64,000 nucleotides of DNA from Myrica gale. Its lineage: Eukaryota > Streptophyta > Magnoliopsida > Fagales > Myricaceae. The DNA is taken from NCBI GenBank assembly GCA_963930655.1, contig OZ005607.1:14152874-14216873 (forward strand), read 5' to 3'. Positions 34,203-47,115 of the stretch are shown one piece after another. Numbering within the stretch: the first letter of the stretch is position 1; each line of letters opens with the position of its first letter. The notes under the pieces are model-generated. The model made no database searches. It was not told the DNA's origin and saw nothing but the letters and a program-made list of their open reading frames with translations. A program made the position numbers and the translations under genes.

Positions 34203-34980
34203 GTGGTCTTCTTAGACCCATTAGGCCTGATTATAAATTGGGTATGTAAGACAATAAACATATAAAAGAATTTTATTAACTAATTATTTAACTTTTTAAG
34301 TCATTAAGATTCTATAAATTATAAAAGGGCTATAAATCCTAATAAAGGAGTTGGTAAAAATACTAATAAGTTTAATGGAACAATAAAGTAAGAAGAACAA
34401 GGGAATACCAACTTTAAGGATTTCTAATAAACCTTTGATGGAAAAGGAATAAAGCATGTATTTGGAATTTATTAATTATTTGGAATATTATGAATGTCTT
34501 GGTTCGATATGGAGTTACGAATTTATGATAAATGATTAATGATGAATTATGGTAAGTGTTGCATTATTTATGCAAATGATTGAGCATCAATGGTCGCATT
34601 CATGAATCATTGAGTGGACCAAGACCGGAGAAATGAAAACTGAACCGAGGTGTTTTTCGAGGTATGGGTGACGGTACCGTTCACTAAAGTGGGAGAGTGC
34701 AACTCACAGCTATGAGAAAAGGGTGGGCTCTCATGGGGCAAAAAATGTCAAAAGTGTAAGGTGTTGGTACAGGTGGTACTGGACAAGTTCTAAATGAGAA
34801 GAGGGACGCACAACTCACTCTTGAGGATAGAACAGAGACAAGGTCGAAAATACCTCAAATCCAAAAGAATGGATAGGAAACATGTGCACGGCCTCCAGGA
34901 AAGTAGTTCAACGTGAACTGATGTACATGTTGGACCCCCTCGATGATCACGTCAAACAAATTGAAAACAATTTTTAGAAA
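34203..34980 (+). mobile_element. Right part of the old gypsy-type LTR
   Basis: Contains 'gtgcaactcacagctatgag', 'gcacaactcactcttgagga' and 'aggaaagtagttcaacgtg', phrases typical of plant gypsy LTRs. It appears to be the continuation of 28561-30137. Assignment rests on resemblance, not on a found partner LTR. Confidence 0.4.
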
Positions 34981-36223
34981 CAACAAACAAACACGCTCCT
35001 CTGTTGAAACAGATAAGTTTACCTCTTTAAGTAAAAAACAAGTTTACATCTTCAAGTAAATGCTAAGTTCACTTGCGTAGGCAAGTAGCTTTCATAAGAT
35101 CTTATCGTTAATAGTCTCAAACTTACCAATTCTTTCTTTCATTCTTATACTAACCACACCAGTTTTTCTCTCTTTAACTTCGGGTTTTTTTATTTATCAA
35201 AACACGATTTTAATTTCTTACCCATCAAATTATAATTTACCGTTTGAATTATATTGTCAAATTTTAAAAAGATAAATATATTATTATATATTAAATATAT
35301 TAAATTCTACGCTGTTATTTTAAGTATTGAAATTGATAAAAAATTGAAAAGAGATAATTTTTTATATTTTTATAATAAAAAATAATGATCTGAATATATT
35401 ATAATTTTTTATTAAATTAAAATTCGACGATGGATAAAATTTCAGTAGTCAAACGGACCTGAACTTACATCACTCGATAACAAAATAGAGATATCTCATG
35501 ATTGGTGGACGTTTTCAGCGAGAGAAGAATTCTTCGCAGAGCAAGCGCGGCATGGTACAAAAAGTAAGAAACCGTGTGGGGCCATTAGATTGAAGTCCGT
35601 TTCTTTCTTTTTGTTCTTTTTTCTTTTTTTAATCTTATTCTCGTCGCCCATCAACTTATTATTATTATATCCCACGAGCAAACATCATACGTAAACAGCA
35701 AACAAAAGCATTTGTGGAGGGATCCGGCTCCCCTGTGTAGGTCTACAGTGGGACTCACACTTTGTATCCTTCTCTCTCCTAATTGCTTTTCTGCAATACC
35801 CTAGACATTGAAGGGTATACCGGTCTCCGTGGACAAGTCTATCCACCGTCAGATTTCACTTCCATTTAAAAAAAAAATGCCCGCTTTTATTTTTGTCCAC
35901 TCCCTTAGACATTTGCGTCCCCACAGATCTAACAACACAAACATCATTCGAATTTAGGTCCCTGAGATCGGAGTAGGCTACGTGGCACAGTCCAAATAAG
36001 TCCAACCACTACTCATCACAACGCTCACATGCAAAGGGGGAAAAATTAGTAGAAAACGACAAACGTACCGCCATTTCTTCAACTTCCTTCGAGTCCCCAA
36101 AACCGCGTGAGAGCACGGACTGTTTCCACGTTTAGATGCGACTTAAAGAACATTTTTTGTTTTGTTTTTTTGTTTTTTTTAATTATAAGAATTAAAATAG
36201 ACCGTGAACTCCTTTCCGTGAAT
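34981..36223. other. No recognised gene
   Basis: 35230-35460 is very AT-rich and resembles the inside of the MITE family at 50494. The minus frame 35496-35681 is Lys-rich and unrecognised. The rest is intergenic. Confidence 0.5.
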
Positions 36224-36534
36224 CAGGGACATATTCATTTTCACACTTTTTTCAGGATTTTAAGTATATTCATAAATCTACTACCTAATATATTCAGAAT
36301 TCAAACACAAACACCAATACATTTTACACAATCTCCAACAACTTTTTAATTTTTTATTCAACATAAATTTTCTCTCTCTATATTTTTTCACATAACTTCA
36401 ATATTTTTTTATTAAACAATTTTATCAAATCATTTCTCTCTCAACTTTACACAAACGCCAATAAAATACTATTCAACGTAAATATTCACAACTTCTCTAA
36501 AATCCTACATTTTTACTCAAAACGAACATAACCC
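36224..36534. mobile_element. AT-rich MITE-like repeat
   Basis: Shares 'aattcaaacacaaacaccaa', 'tatattttttcaaa/cata' and 'ttattaaacaatt' blocks in order with 45291-45570. The ends gggacatattc and gaacataaccc are roughly complementary. Target duplication not established. Confidence 0.5.
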
Positions 36535-37224
36535 AGATCATTTGTCTGTAACATTCCACTATCAATTTTTTTTTGGACCATCTAATTTTAAACAGAATTA
36601 TAATCTGTTTAATAGGTTAAGAAAATAACATTAAAGCTAATACATCTTATTATACTATTATGATATTCGAATATTATAAATATATCTCACACGACGCTTT
36701 TTAATTCGTATATACATAATTAACTTATGACACGTTATTACTTTCTTGAGATTGAAGATATTTTTTAAATAGGAAAGTTATCTTGAAATTGATTTAGGAC
36801 CAGTAGGATGATATCCCCACAAATAGAAGAGGATTAGTGATAAGATATTAAACTAAACTTGGTTGGAAGAGGTTTCGAGAGCTTTACTTTTTCAAATTTT
36901 TTTTTTTGTATAACAACCCGCTTGGGATTCCAATTAGATCCTACATAGTACATATATAATGTGATATGATTTGAGGGGGAACTGACGACCCACCTAAAGA
37001 TCAAAGAGGTCTGTCGGACTGTCATGTCTGTGACCTATTCATCTATTTTTTACTCTTATTTTAATTATAATTTGTCCATGGACCCCACGCGGTTTACATA
37101 GAGTTGTCATCCATCATTTTGTTAGGGTTACGCACGCTGACAGGAATATATTATCCGTTGGGTCTCCGCTAACGGCGGACTCCGATTCACACTGAATCTA
37201 ATCACTAACGGCTTCGTTTCTTAA
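36535..37224. other. No recognised gene
   Basis: AT-rich intergenic DNA; short frames only. Confidence 0.5.
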
Positions 37225-37449
37225 GGGATAAATGTAAAATTAGTCTATACATATAAATCGATTTAGTCTTTATGATATGAAAAATATCAATTTAGTCCCT
37301 ATAATTCTATTTTCGTTTGTTATTGGTCCTCCATCAGGGACTGATTTTATCACTTTCTGAAATCACAGGGACTAAATTGATAATTTTCATATCACAGGGA
37401 CTAAATCGATTTTTGCGTATAGCACATGGACCAATTTTGCATTTATCCC
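37225..37449. mobile_element. 225-bp inverted-repeat MITE
   Basis: The left end GGGATAAATGTAAAATTAGTC is matched by the right end read backwards (GGGATAAATGCAAAATTGGTC, 37429-37449). Complementarity continues inwards ('aatcgatttagtc' against 'gactaaatcgatt', 'tatgaaaaatatcaattta' against 'taaattgataattttcata'). It can fold over almost its whole length. A clean target duplication was not seen. Confidence 0.7.
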
Positions 37450-40153
37450 TTCTTTTAAAGGCTAATCTATTTATTTGAGCTTGATGCAACCCTAGTTATA
37501 TGAAATTTTGTGCCGTCAGCATGTTGAATTTCATCGAAACTTCTATAAATTTAGAAGAAAAATCATTAACCTCCTAAATAAATAAACTAAAGATAATTGA
37601 AAAATAGAGCCCGACTTTATTTGAGAGAACAAACCAATGGAAAGAGCTATTAGACTCAGAACAAAGTAACAAAATAGATCGAGCCATTTTACCACTCGTT
37701 TTCAGTTTCTTGCGCACAAACCCTAGGCTAATAGAATCCATTTCTCAAACGAATACAATCTCTCAATTGAGGGTACATTTCTCTCCGTCGGGGGAAGGAA
37801 TTGTGACTGGCGGAGCTGAAATTTCTCGCCACTGCCACTTTACTAAGGGGTTGTTGCCGAAGGTACATTTCTTCGCCCAGTTTCTTCGCACTTAAGGGAC
37901 TTCTTGAAGGTTAGTTGTTGTGTGCAATGGGAAAGGATGTCAATGATTAATGTTCCCCGGCCCATTGCAGTGGAGGTAGTGGAGGTCGAATGTAGGATGT
38001 CGTGGACATGGTTCATAAGCCACTATCTTCAAAGCACTTTGAACCACTCTAATCCATTTTAACCTATCTCAAAAAAATATATATATAATTAATTATATCA
38101 ATATCAGTATTATAATTACATTGACATTTACTAACAAAACGCTTATCCTTCTAACTTTAACTATTCCCAACTTGACCCCTTTTTATGGAGACTTCGACTA
38201 GATAAGCCACCTCTGATCCCCATAAAAAAGGGGACGTTATAGGAGCATAATAGACAGACAATTTTCGGATGCATGCGTTATATTTTGATTTAGCAGAGAA
38301 TTATAGTCAAGTCATGTAGAATGTTATAGCTAGTTTTATTCATATAAAACGATGGAGTGGCCGTGGCCGGGGGCAATCCTAGCAGCTACCAACGGTATGA
38401 AAAGCATCCATTTCCTACTTTAAGTACAAATGCTTAATGCAATATTTCTTATGGGATTTAAGCATAAAACTATAAACATATATTTGCATGAAAAAGTGTT
38501 AAGAGTCGACAAATAAAGAAAAAGTAAAAGCAAAAGGACCCTACCACCTTAGACGGGTATTAATCTATTTTGGCCTTTTGATAGATATGATTACACTAAC
38601 CGTCCCAAAAGCAAGTCGTTAATTCCTTTCAAGAGCCTTTTGTTCTTTACGGAGCATATTTTTTTTAACTGTAGAATATATTGCAGCATTGATTCTTTGA
38701 CAACTTATTATAAACTACAACCCAAAGCTTAAGCTTAGTGTGGTTTCTTTTCCTCTGTTCCCTTTGATCTTTTGTTGACACAATCGTACGTACGAACCTG
38801 TGAATATGAGCCACTTTACAAAGAGACAGAGAGAAAGAGAGATCAACGGATTCAGAAAAACAAAAGGCTTGGAAGCTTAAACGCACCCAATATTAGGGAG
38901 AATATAAAGGGGTATTGGCTTTAATATATAACATTTGATCTATGTCGAAAATAGCATTTCTCATGATCTTCCGGATATATCGAGATCGATAAATTTCGAT
39001 AATTGATTGTCATTTAAACGAGCTTCTCAAGAGATATTATTTCGTCCAATGTTGCTCAAAACTCCTCATAATTAGGATTCCGCGCGCATGCATTAATATC
39101 AAGCACTATTTGAACGACTTAATTATCCGCAAAACCCTTAAATCTTCCCCTAGAATTAATACTCCATGCAATCTTGGGTAAATCAAGCCTTCAATGTCCA
39201 ACTTCAAATACTTATTTATATTGTTAGAATAAGTGGCTTATATTCTTTGCAGCAAATATGAGATAATATTTATAAAGTTCTAAAATAAAGGCCAAGTAGT
39301 AACTAGTAAGAGATCATGGTCATATACATGCAGTCGAGCCCTATAAATCTCTACGTCAATTCTCTCTTGCTCTATCTTTTTCAAATTCTGTAATATTCAT
39401 CATTGTTATGCAAGAAAATTAACAATATATATACCTAATATTACTCAATATGGACTTACATTTCATCAGAGAATCAATAGTACTGCAAAAAGGGGTGAAA
39501 ACCCTACAATTCACCCTAGTATTAAACCCATATATATGATTCTTCTTTTTGGTTGACATTTTGTAAGGCTAATTATTGGATATAGACATTACTAACTCAC
39601 CATTTCCAAATTAAGAAGTGTACCGCCCACTTGGCTAACCAGATGATCAGTTATCTTTGCTGCAACCAAGCAAATATATATTTGGTTTGATGGAAGACAT
39701 GAGAGATACGATAATGTGGGTCCACATACAAAACTGGGGACTCGGGTCCTACCAGAATGTTATGACCAACTACAGTAGTACTACATCCTAAGTAGTTCTT
39801 TTAGTTTTTATCAACCCAGTGGCTATACTAAAATGCAATGATGTCGGTAAAAGCGTTCCTGTAATTATACTTCATGTTCTCTAAGCTCCAAAGAGCAACC
39901 AGATGGATCTCTTTTTTTATGGTCATTTTTCCATGAGTACTTCTAAACTACTATTTTTAGGATAATAATTACAATCACGAGTATGATAACTTGGCTATCA
40001 TTCTTTTCATAATCATTCTGCAGAACATGCCTTGAGACAAATTGCATAATGGCATTCAAGATAGTGGAGGCTGGGAGGCCAAAAAAAATTGGATACCTAA
40101 TTATTTTTCTATTAAGAATAAGGCTTTATTATCCTACAAGTGATCTATATTGG
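37450..40153. other. Gene-poor stretch
   Basis: A 61-codon plus frame (37710-37895) with a leader-like surrounding sequence is possible gene debris but has no recognised motif. 38174-38236 holds a small hairpin (cccctttttatgg against ccataaaaaagggg). No RNA gene or conserved protein recognised. Confidence 0.45.
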
Positions 40154-41348
40154 CAGGGGCGAAGGAAGGGGGGCCAGGGGCCTGGCCCCTACAAAATTTT
40201 TGATATTTCTATTTGATCCCCCAAATTAAAGTCCAACACATTTATAAAATGCCAAGGCCCAACCATTTGTGCAATGCAACTTTGAAAGTTCTTGACAATA
40301 TCATCATTGATGGATCCACTTAATGGGCGAACTATAAAATTATCCCTTGTATTTATTTTACATTTGATTAAATAAATCATGAAATTATCTTATTGTCTAT
40401 GTCAAGCACTATAAAAAGAAACTCAAGACATTTTTGATGATACGCATTTGGTCAAAACTACAAAATAGTTCATTCAAGAGTTGAGAGAAAATGGTTGAGA
40501 TGTCTTTATTGGGAATGTGAAGTCATTTTGTGAAAAACATGATATTGAAGTTCCTGATATGAATGTTTTGTACAAGTCAGGTCGAGCTAGGTCTCAGAGT
40601 CAACGAGATCATGTTATAATTGAGCATCATTGTCGAATTGACATATTTGTGGCTGCAATTGACTCTTAATTGCAATAACTAAACAACAGGTTTAGTGAAA
40701 AAATAACATAACTTCTTATTCTTAGCTCAACCTTGGATAGCTTTAAGTGTGATGTGTCTCACGATCCCGATTTCAAAAGTTTGTCTATAATTTCTGAGTT
40801 ATGCCGAAAATTGGTGGAAACAAGAAGGTCAAAGATTTTCCATTTGATTGATAAATTGATTCGTCTTGTGCTAACTCTTCCAGTTTTAACAGCTACTACA
40901 GAGCGAGCTTTTTCAGCCATGAAATCATTCAAACAAGACTTCGCAATAAGATCGAAGATGATTTTCTTGCAAATTCTTTAGTTATCTATATTGAGAAAGA
41001 AATTGCTGCAACTGTTAGCATATAAATGTTAATAGATAAGTTCTCGAGTTGCTCTGTAATAGGAAATTAGTATGTTTTTGTGTACTTTTTTTTAATATAT
41101 CTAGATAAGATATATTTACGTGGACTGTAACAGGAAATCAGTATGTTTTTTTGTACTTTTTTTAGTATATCTAAAATCAAGTAGATAAGATAAATTTTTG
41201 TGTACATGTTTTTAGTTCTAAATCAAGGTTAACTTATAACATAATATTGTGTCAAATTTTTTATGTTCTATAATATTTGAATTTTATTTTTAATAATATT
41301 ATTTAATTAGTCTGGCCCCCCAATCGAAAAATCCTGGCTCCACCACTA
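40154..41348 (+). mobile_element. hAT element with decayed transposase and 8-bp target duplication
   Basis: The ends CAGGGGCGAAGGAAGG and, reversed, TAGTGGTGGAGCCAGG are variants of the CAGTGGCGGAGCCAGG hAT terminus. The 8-bp word tatattgg flanks both sides (40146-40153 and 41349-41356). Inside, plus-strand frames give CEKHDIEVPDMNVLYKSGRA and EHHCRIDIFVAAIDS (about 40515-40670), then the dimerisation domain LVLTLPVLTATTERAFSAMK (40733-40930). The frame shifts near 40935 and continues as NKIEDDFLANSLVIYIEKEI. This is the TTF-finger/DUF4371 hAT type. The N-terminal half is missing. Confidence 0.9.
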
Positions 41349-44313
41349 TATATTGGCCACTTTTGATGTCACGTCACACACTCATCAACAGTGTAACCTA
41401 CAAAACAACGTTGTTCTTATCTATCCGATTCCAGTCCCTCCCCTCATTCGATGCACAGTATTTTTTAGTTGTCAATGCCTCTCACTGAAGTAGATTTTCT
41501 AGACCGGACAATGAGATGACAAAATGATTTTTTTTCTAGAGGAAAAATTTTAAGGACTAAAATTCTAATTTTAAAAACTTAAGGACTTACTATGAAACAG
41601 TAAAACTTAAAAGACTAAAATTTTATTTTAAAAATTCAATTAGCTGTATTGGTAGTTGACCTTATTATTGGTAGTTGTTTATTTTCACTCTCATCACTAG
41701 GCACATTTTTAAGAAACTTTTCCAATTAACCACCAACACCACACCCGCGCTGGAATTGATCATAACAAACTACATTAATTTAGATGTCCATTGTAAAAGT
41801 AGTCGATCAAACATATTAAAGTATTTCCAGTAAAGAAAAAAAAAAAAGAGAAAACTAATGATTTTATGTTGACCTGGTCCTTATCCCATCATCAGCAGAT
41901 GGAGAAGCTATACAGAGCTTTGCATGCGTAACATGGCGTTTGTAAAATTTTAGTGTAAAATTTTAAGCGTCGGGTAAAAGGTAGAGAAAATGAATAAATG
42001 AATAAATAAATAAATAAGTGAAAAATTATAAATGAAAAAATAAAAAAAAATTATAAAAAATTATAAAAAATGAAAAGATAATAAAATTATAATGATAATA
42101 AAATTTTGATACTAAATTTGCCGTTACTCGCTAGGGCATTAGACAGACAGTGCAGGTAAGAGGTTAGAGCGAGGGTGAGACAAAACAGAGCGCCAAGGAC
42201 AAGCGCACAGCGGATGGGACATAAAGGAGCGCGCCCCATATTGTTGCTTTATGGGTCGGATTATTGGTTTGGATTTTCCTTCCCCTTTTCCCAAAGATTT
42301 CACTAATTGCCTCCTTAATCTAATCGCAAACTAATTAAACCGTCTTCTAACGTAAAACTCACTCTTCATCTGTAACGGTGGTCTTCATTATTGAAGCAAG
42401 GCCCAGAGCTTCACCCCACACCATACACGTGTCTCCATCTCCTTGGAAGGATATTTTGCAAGTTTTTAGTGCACAAAATTGATAACAGATGAGAACCATA
42501 GGTCTAGAAAACAGATTGGAGCCCATTTCCGTGGAGGACAGTGAGAACGATAGGTCTATCGAGAATGAATCAGTACACCATTCTCTGTTACCCTTGAGAA
42601 AATTGATACTTGAACGTTTTCGAGTAATGTGCAAAGTCTTGAATTAGTCAAATGGAAGCCTCACTCTTTCCCTCACGTAGGACTTTATCGTTCAAAAGGG
42701 GTCCATCAGCTTTCTTTGGGCAAATGTGGGTGGGAAAGTTCGGTTACCTGCTCCTTTTTCTGACCAATGAAGCTCCATTCCTTGACCCTAGGTTTGAACT
42801 TGAGAGAGAGAGGTTGAAATGGGAAATAGCTATCTTGTAAGATTATGCTCTGGCTCTATGATGAGCACGAACTGCACATGCAGGCATTCGGCAGGTCAAA
42901 AATGAGTGCCAATGGAAGCTTATGAGTACATCCATATTCCATCTAACATTTACTTTGAGAGTTTGTCAAAAAAGACATGCGGGGTCGAAAATTCTCCAAT
43001 ATATTATTCTTCAAGACTTCTCGATCTGGCTTTAGTTCGATCAAACGAAACGATTTTGTGTGGCCAAATTAGGAAATTGTAGTTGGTTTCTTGTCAAGTC
43101 AATTTTTTCTTCTTCTTTTTTTACTGTTTCAATCCATAAGTGAGGTGCATCGAATTTGTCATTTTTTCGCTGCAAAAAAGGTTTATAGATTCTGAATAAG
43201 TAATTAGTTCCTATATTATTTTTGCTTAATTTTAAGAAATGTTCCTTACATTAGTGTTCTACACTAACATCTAATGAAAATATTGATGTCATGACATGCC
43301 ATATAGACGCTCTATATGCGACATGCTTATAAATCTCAGAAATAGAAACAACAAACATATTGAGAATACAAAGAGAAATAAAAGAAACAAATAGCAATTG
43401 GGAATCGTTCCCCACCTTGTCCAATGGTTTCTTTAGTTCATTAGGCCGTGGGAGAGAGTTATGAGAGGGGATGGAAGAGAGGGGTGAGGAGGGTATTCCT
43501 TGCACGGTTGGGGCGCCATGCGGGTGAGCCGCGGCACAACCTTTTCTGTCTTTATTCTTTTATTTTTTAAAAAAAAATTTATTTTCATAAATTATTATTT
43601 TCAAAAAAAAAATACTTTAGGTCTCTAACTTATGGGTTTAGTTTTATTTTACGGTGTAAAACTGCTAAGTTGCTGTCGAATTATTCTTTGCTCATTTTAA
43701 ACACTCGAGGATTGAGGTATATGGCATGCTATTAAAATGGTATGAGCGGAACTTTCCCCTGGAGTCAGATTCCGATGCTTAAGTTAGAGTCGTGAATGTA
43801 TATGTACAGAGACAAAGATGATTCATAAAATATTATTGTGTGTCCCATGCATACCTAGGGGATTATACTTTCGTCGTTCTTCTCATTGTAGAGAGGGAGA
43901 GGGGGTGGTTGAAAGGATGTTGCACTTCTCCTCGTACTAGTCGTAGATCTCCCTTTTGGTCGTCCCTTTGCAGGCGGAAAGACGTTCTGTGACAAAGTGA
44001 GTGGAAGAAGTGACCACTGTACACGACGCCTTTTTGCATTTTTCCCAATACATGTCCTTTTCTTTGTTTTCTAGGGGTTCACTGCTCGTGGAGAAGACGA
44101 TCGTCTTTCTTGTCTTGAAAGGTTATTTATACGGAAGAAGTTTCCTTTTTTGCAGGTGGGGCTTTGGCACTGCATACGGAGAAATCCTTGCAGGCCTACG
44201 CCAGTACTGTCCCAAAGATCTTTCAGGCTTGACCTCATGAAACCCATATATCCTTCTTTACTCTCTAGGGCTTTCCCTGCAAAATCTGCACGCTCACGCT
44301 GAGTTGGACTTAA
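41349..44313. other. Gene-poor stretch
   Basis: 41936-42130 is an AT-rich MITE-like patch (gtttgtaaaattttagtg) related to the 50494 family. Short frames at 42359-42634 (-), 42652-42840 (+) and 43863-44352 carry no known motif. No gene supported. Confidence 0.5.
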
Positions 44314-44470
44314 GGTGTGTTTGTTTACTAAAATTTTAACATAATAAAACAATTATAATATAATCTTTCTATTCCCATCACATTATAATAAATATAAAAA
44401 ATTCATTCAAATCATCTTCTCTTCACTTTTCACCAATTCTAATACTCTAAAATTTTAATACTACACAACC
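44314..44470. mobile_element. Tourist-like MITE (TTA target duplication)
   Basis: Starts GGTGTGTTTG after ttaa and ends ACACAACC before ttaa, giving the TTA/TAA duplication typical of PIF/Harbinger MITEs. Internally it is the reverse complement of the 50494-50690 element (ttcacttttcacc, aaattttaatac). Confidence 0.65.
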
Positions 44471-46160
44471 TTAATTAAGTAAGCGAAAAATATCTAATCA
44501 TCATAAGCTGCTAATGAAAATGAAAAGTTCTCGAAGATTTATCATTTTTGTATCTTGAAACAACCAAGTCACGTATATCTTACTTGAACCCAATTCTGTT
44601 TTCGACCGGTCTGAAGCTTGGAATACTGTTTACTCGTTGTCAAGAAGCCATGGCTAAGCTATGAAGAAGAATATTATTGAATGGACCATAGAAAATAAAA
44701 ATATGAAACACGAGAGACGACCGGCGAGTTGATTATTTCAATTTTTTTTACTCTAAACAGACAAAAATTCCCTCGAAATTCCAATAAAAAGTTAAAAGAA
44801 TCATACCTAATATTATTAGGTTTAAAACTATTTTAGTACGACTCTTATTAAAATACTCAAGAAAATCGATCACCAATTGCTTAAAGCGTTAGCCAAATCT
44901 TTCCGGATTCTTCTGACAAGTTGTTCAGAAACAGCCTCTCTTCTGTTTGCAATAATAGGATTGGGCGGGCACATTCAGCTCTAATTGTAGAACATCGGCG
45001 ATTCTACAACTTCTGGCCTTAGAATAAACTTTGACCCCTCCACGTGTCAATCATTCCCCTATTTACTAACAGTTTGGACTCTTATGTATGTTATATGTAT
45101 TTCTTCTTTGACAACGAAGGAGAAAAACAAAACGAAAACAAAATTAAAAGAAGAAGGAAAATTCAAATGGAATGTTTCGTCATTCAAATGCAATCAATTG
45201 CAAATGGAAAATTTAAACAATAATACCTTGTTTGGAGTTATTGGTAAAGGCAGCCCACGTGTGAGAAAAATTTTACTTCGTCGCGTTAAGGGCATGTTTG
45301 ATTTTAAGTTTTTTCTAAGATTCAAATTCATTCACGAAACTATTACTGTACATTGTAGAAAAAAAACTATTACCGAACATCTTAAGAATTCAAACACAAA
45401 CACCAATACATTTAACACAATATCCAACAACGTTTTATTTTTTTATTTAACACAAATTTTCTTTCTATATTTTTTCAAATAACTCTAATATTTTTTTATT
45501 AAACAATTACATCAAATCATTTCTCTCTTCACTTTACACTTCAATACATTTTTAAGTAATCCAAACAAAATGTATACTATCTCCAATAAAAAAAATTTGG
45601 GCCTATAAAATTTTTCTTATCAACTAATTTGTTTTGGTGCAAAGAATCAACAATTTTCGATCTGATTTTTCCCTACTCAGCAATCTCTAGTAACTTCATG
45701 GTGTAACCCATTGGCTCGATGACTGCATTTTCCTCGGGCATGTTTGTTTTCTAAAAAATTTAAGAATTTGCATTCAACTTTCTAACATTACAATCCCAAC
45801 ATTACTTCTACATCAGTACTAATATAACTCAATATTATATTTTTTACAAACATTAATACAAGTCAACATCTTCTACATAAACACTAATAAAACTCAAATA
45901 TCACCTAAAATTTTTCAAAAACACTTTAAATCTTAAAAATCTTACCAAAAGAAACATCTCTGCTCCCCACTAGACACAGCGAGGGCTCGAGCGTTAACGA
46001 GAAAAGCACGCAAGAGAACAACAGATAACAGTGACAACATGTGCTTCTTATAAGGACCAGAAGAACCACTCAAAAACCCCCCAACCTTGCTTTCCATCTC
46101 TCTCTCTTTCTCTCTCTCTCCTTCCCTTTGAGTAATACAGTAGTCTAATTGCAGATATAC
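44471..46160. other. Intergenic DNA with MITEs and the DUF1635 5' region
   Basis: 45291-45570 repeats blocks of 36224-36534. 45735-45950 is another AT-rich element starting gggcatgtttg. A CT-rich tract (46097-46130) just before 46161 probably lies in the DUF1635 5' leader. No coding signal before 46161. Confidence 0.5.
45291..45570. mobile_element. AT-rich MITE-like repeat, second copy
   Basis: Begins gggcatgtttgattttaag after 'gttaa' and ends near 'gtaatccaaacaaaatg'. Shares several 15-20 base blocks with 36224-36534. Confidence 0.5.
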
Positions 46161-47115
46161 ATGGAGAACCAACGCAGTCCTCTTCTCAGCTGGGCTTGGA
46201 AGGTAACGGTTTTCTTCTTTATTATGATATTGTGCAGGAGTCAGTTTAATTAGCTGTATTTTGGTTTTGTGTAGTTTCAAAGACCTTTGGGTTCTCGTTT
46301 TTTCCTGCTTGAAAATGCATATAATGGTTTCTTTCTTTGCCATATGAGAGATAGTTGCTGAAGGGTGTTTGTCTATTTTAATCATACAGACCATGGAAGA
46401 GCTAAGAACTTCCCTCTTGTATGCTACTGCGGAGCTGGAACAAACAAGGTTGGCAGCTCAAGAAGAGCTCAGAAGGAGAGATGATCAGGTTGCTCATCTC
46501 AAAGATATGCTAAGCAAAGTCATCAGCGAAAGAGACGAAGCACAGGACAAATTTCAGAGACTTCTTCTTGAGAAGTTACTCCGACAGCAAACTGCTCCTC
46601 TTTCGGGAATTTCCAGCATTGAAGATGAACCCAGAAGAGGAATCGACTCCAACAATGGCTTCTCGTCGTCAGATTGCGAGGAAAGCATTGTCTCATCTCC
46701 AATTGTGGACCCAATTCCACCTTCCGGCCAGTTGCCTCCGCCAGCACCAGCTTCACAATCTGTGCCTCAAGCAACAGTACTAGAGCTAATGCCTGAGAAG
46801 CCACTACCTGAAAAAGGGACGCTTTTGCAGGCAGTGATGAAAGCCGGTCCACTTCTTCAGACTCTCCTTCTGGCCGGACCACTTCCCCAATGGAGACACC
46901 CACCTCCACCACTCGAATCCTTTGAAATTCCTCCCGTGACAATTCCTTCCCCACCACCACCACCACCACCAACACAACTCCTCCAGCAGGACTCGTTGAC
47001 CAACATTATTGGCTGCAACACCCCCACCAACTGTGGCATCAATAGAAAAAGGGTTATTTGTGATGGCTCCGTCTCTCCAACAGAGACCAAGTACCAAAGG
47101 CTCATTATCCAATGA
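46161..47115 (+). CDS. DUF1635 coiled-coil protein, two exons
   Basis: Exon 1 is 46161-46202 (MENQRSPLLSWAWK) and exon 2 is 46390-47115, joined in phase 0 across a 187-nt GT-AG intron; the product is 255 residues. Exon 2 opens with TMEELRTSLLYATAELEQTR and continues as a heptad-like coiled coil to about residue 80, the hallmark of the plant DUF1635 family. Next come a Ser-rich part, the conserved KPLPEKGTLLQAVMKAGPLL and LPQWRHPPPPLESFEIPPV segments, seven prolines near 201-209, and the family tail SPTETKYQRL. The function of this plant-specific family is not known; no catalytic or membrane segment is visible. An in-frame ATG at 46369 lies inside the intron and would only matter if the intron were retained. 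Confidence 0.9.

Noticed and set aside
38174..38236. Small hairpin that might be a terminator or microRNA precursor.
   Set aside because: The stem is only about 14 bases with an AT-rich centre and there is no adjacent gene end.
45942..46394. 150-codon minus-strand frame before DUF1635.
   Set aside because: It overlaps the DUF1635 first exon and its CT-rich leader antisense and has no family motif.
46523..46975. Long minus-strand open frames across the DUF1635 gene.
   Set aside because: They are shadows of the Pro-rich and coiled-coil coding sequence on the plus strand.
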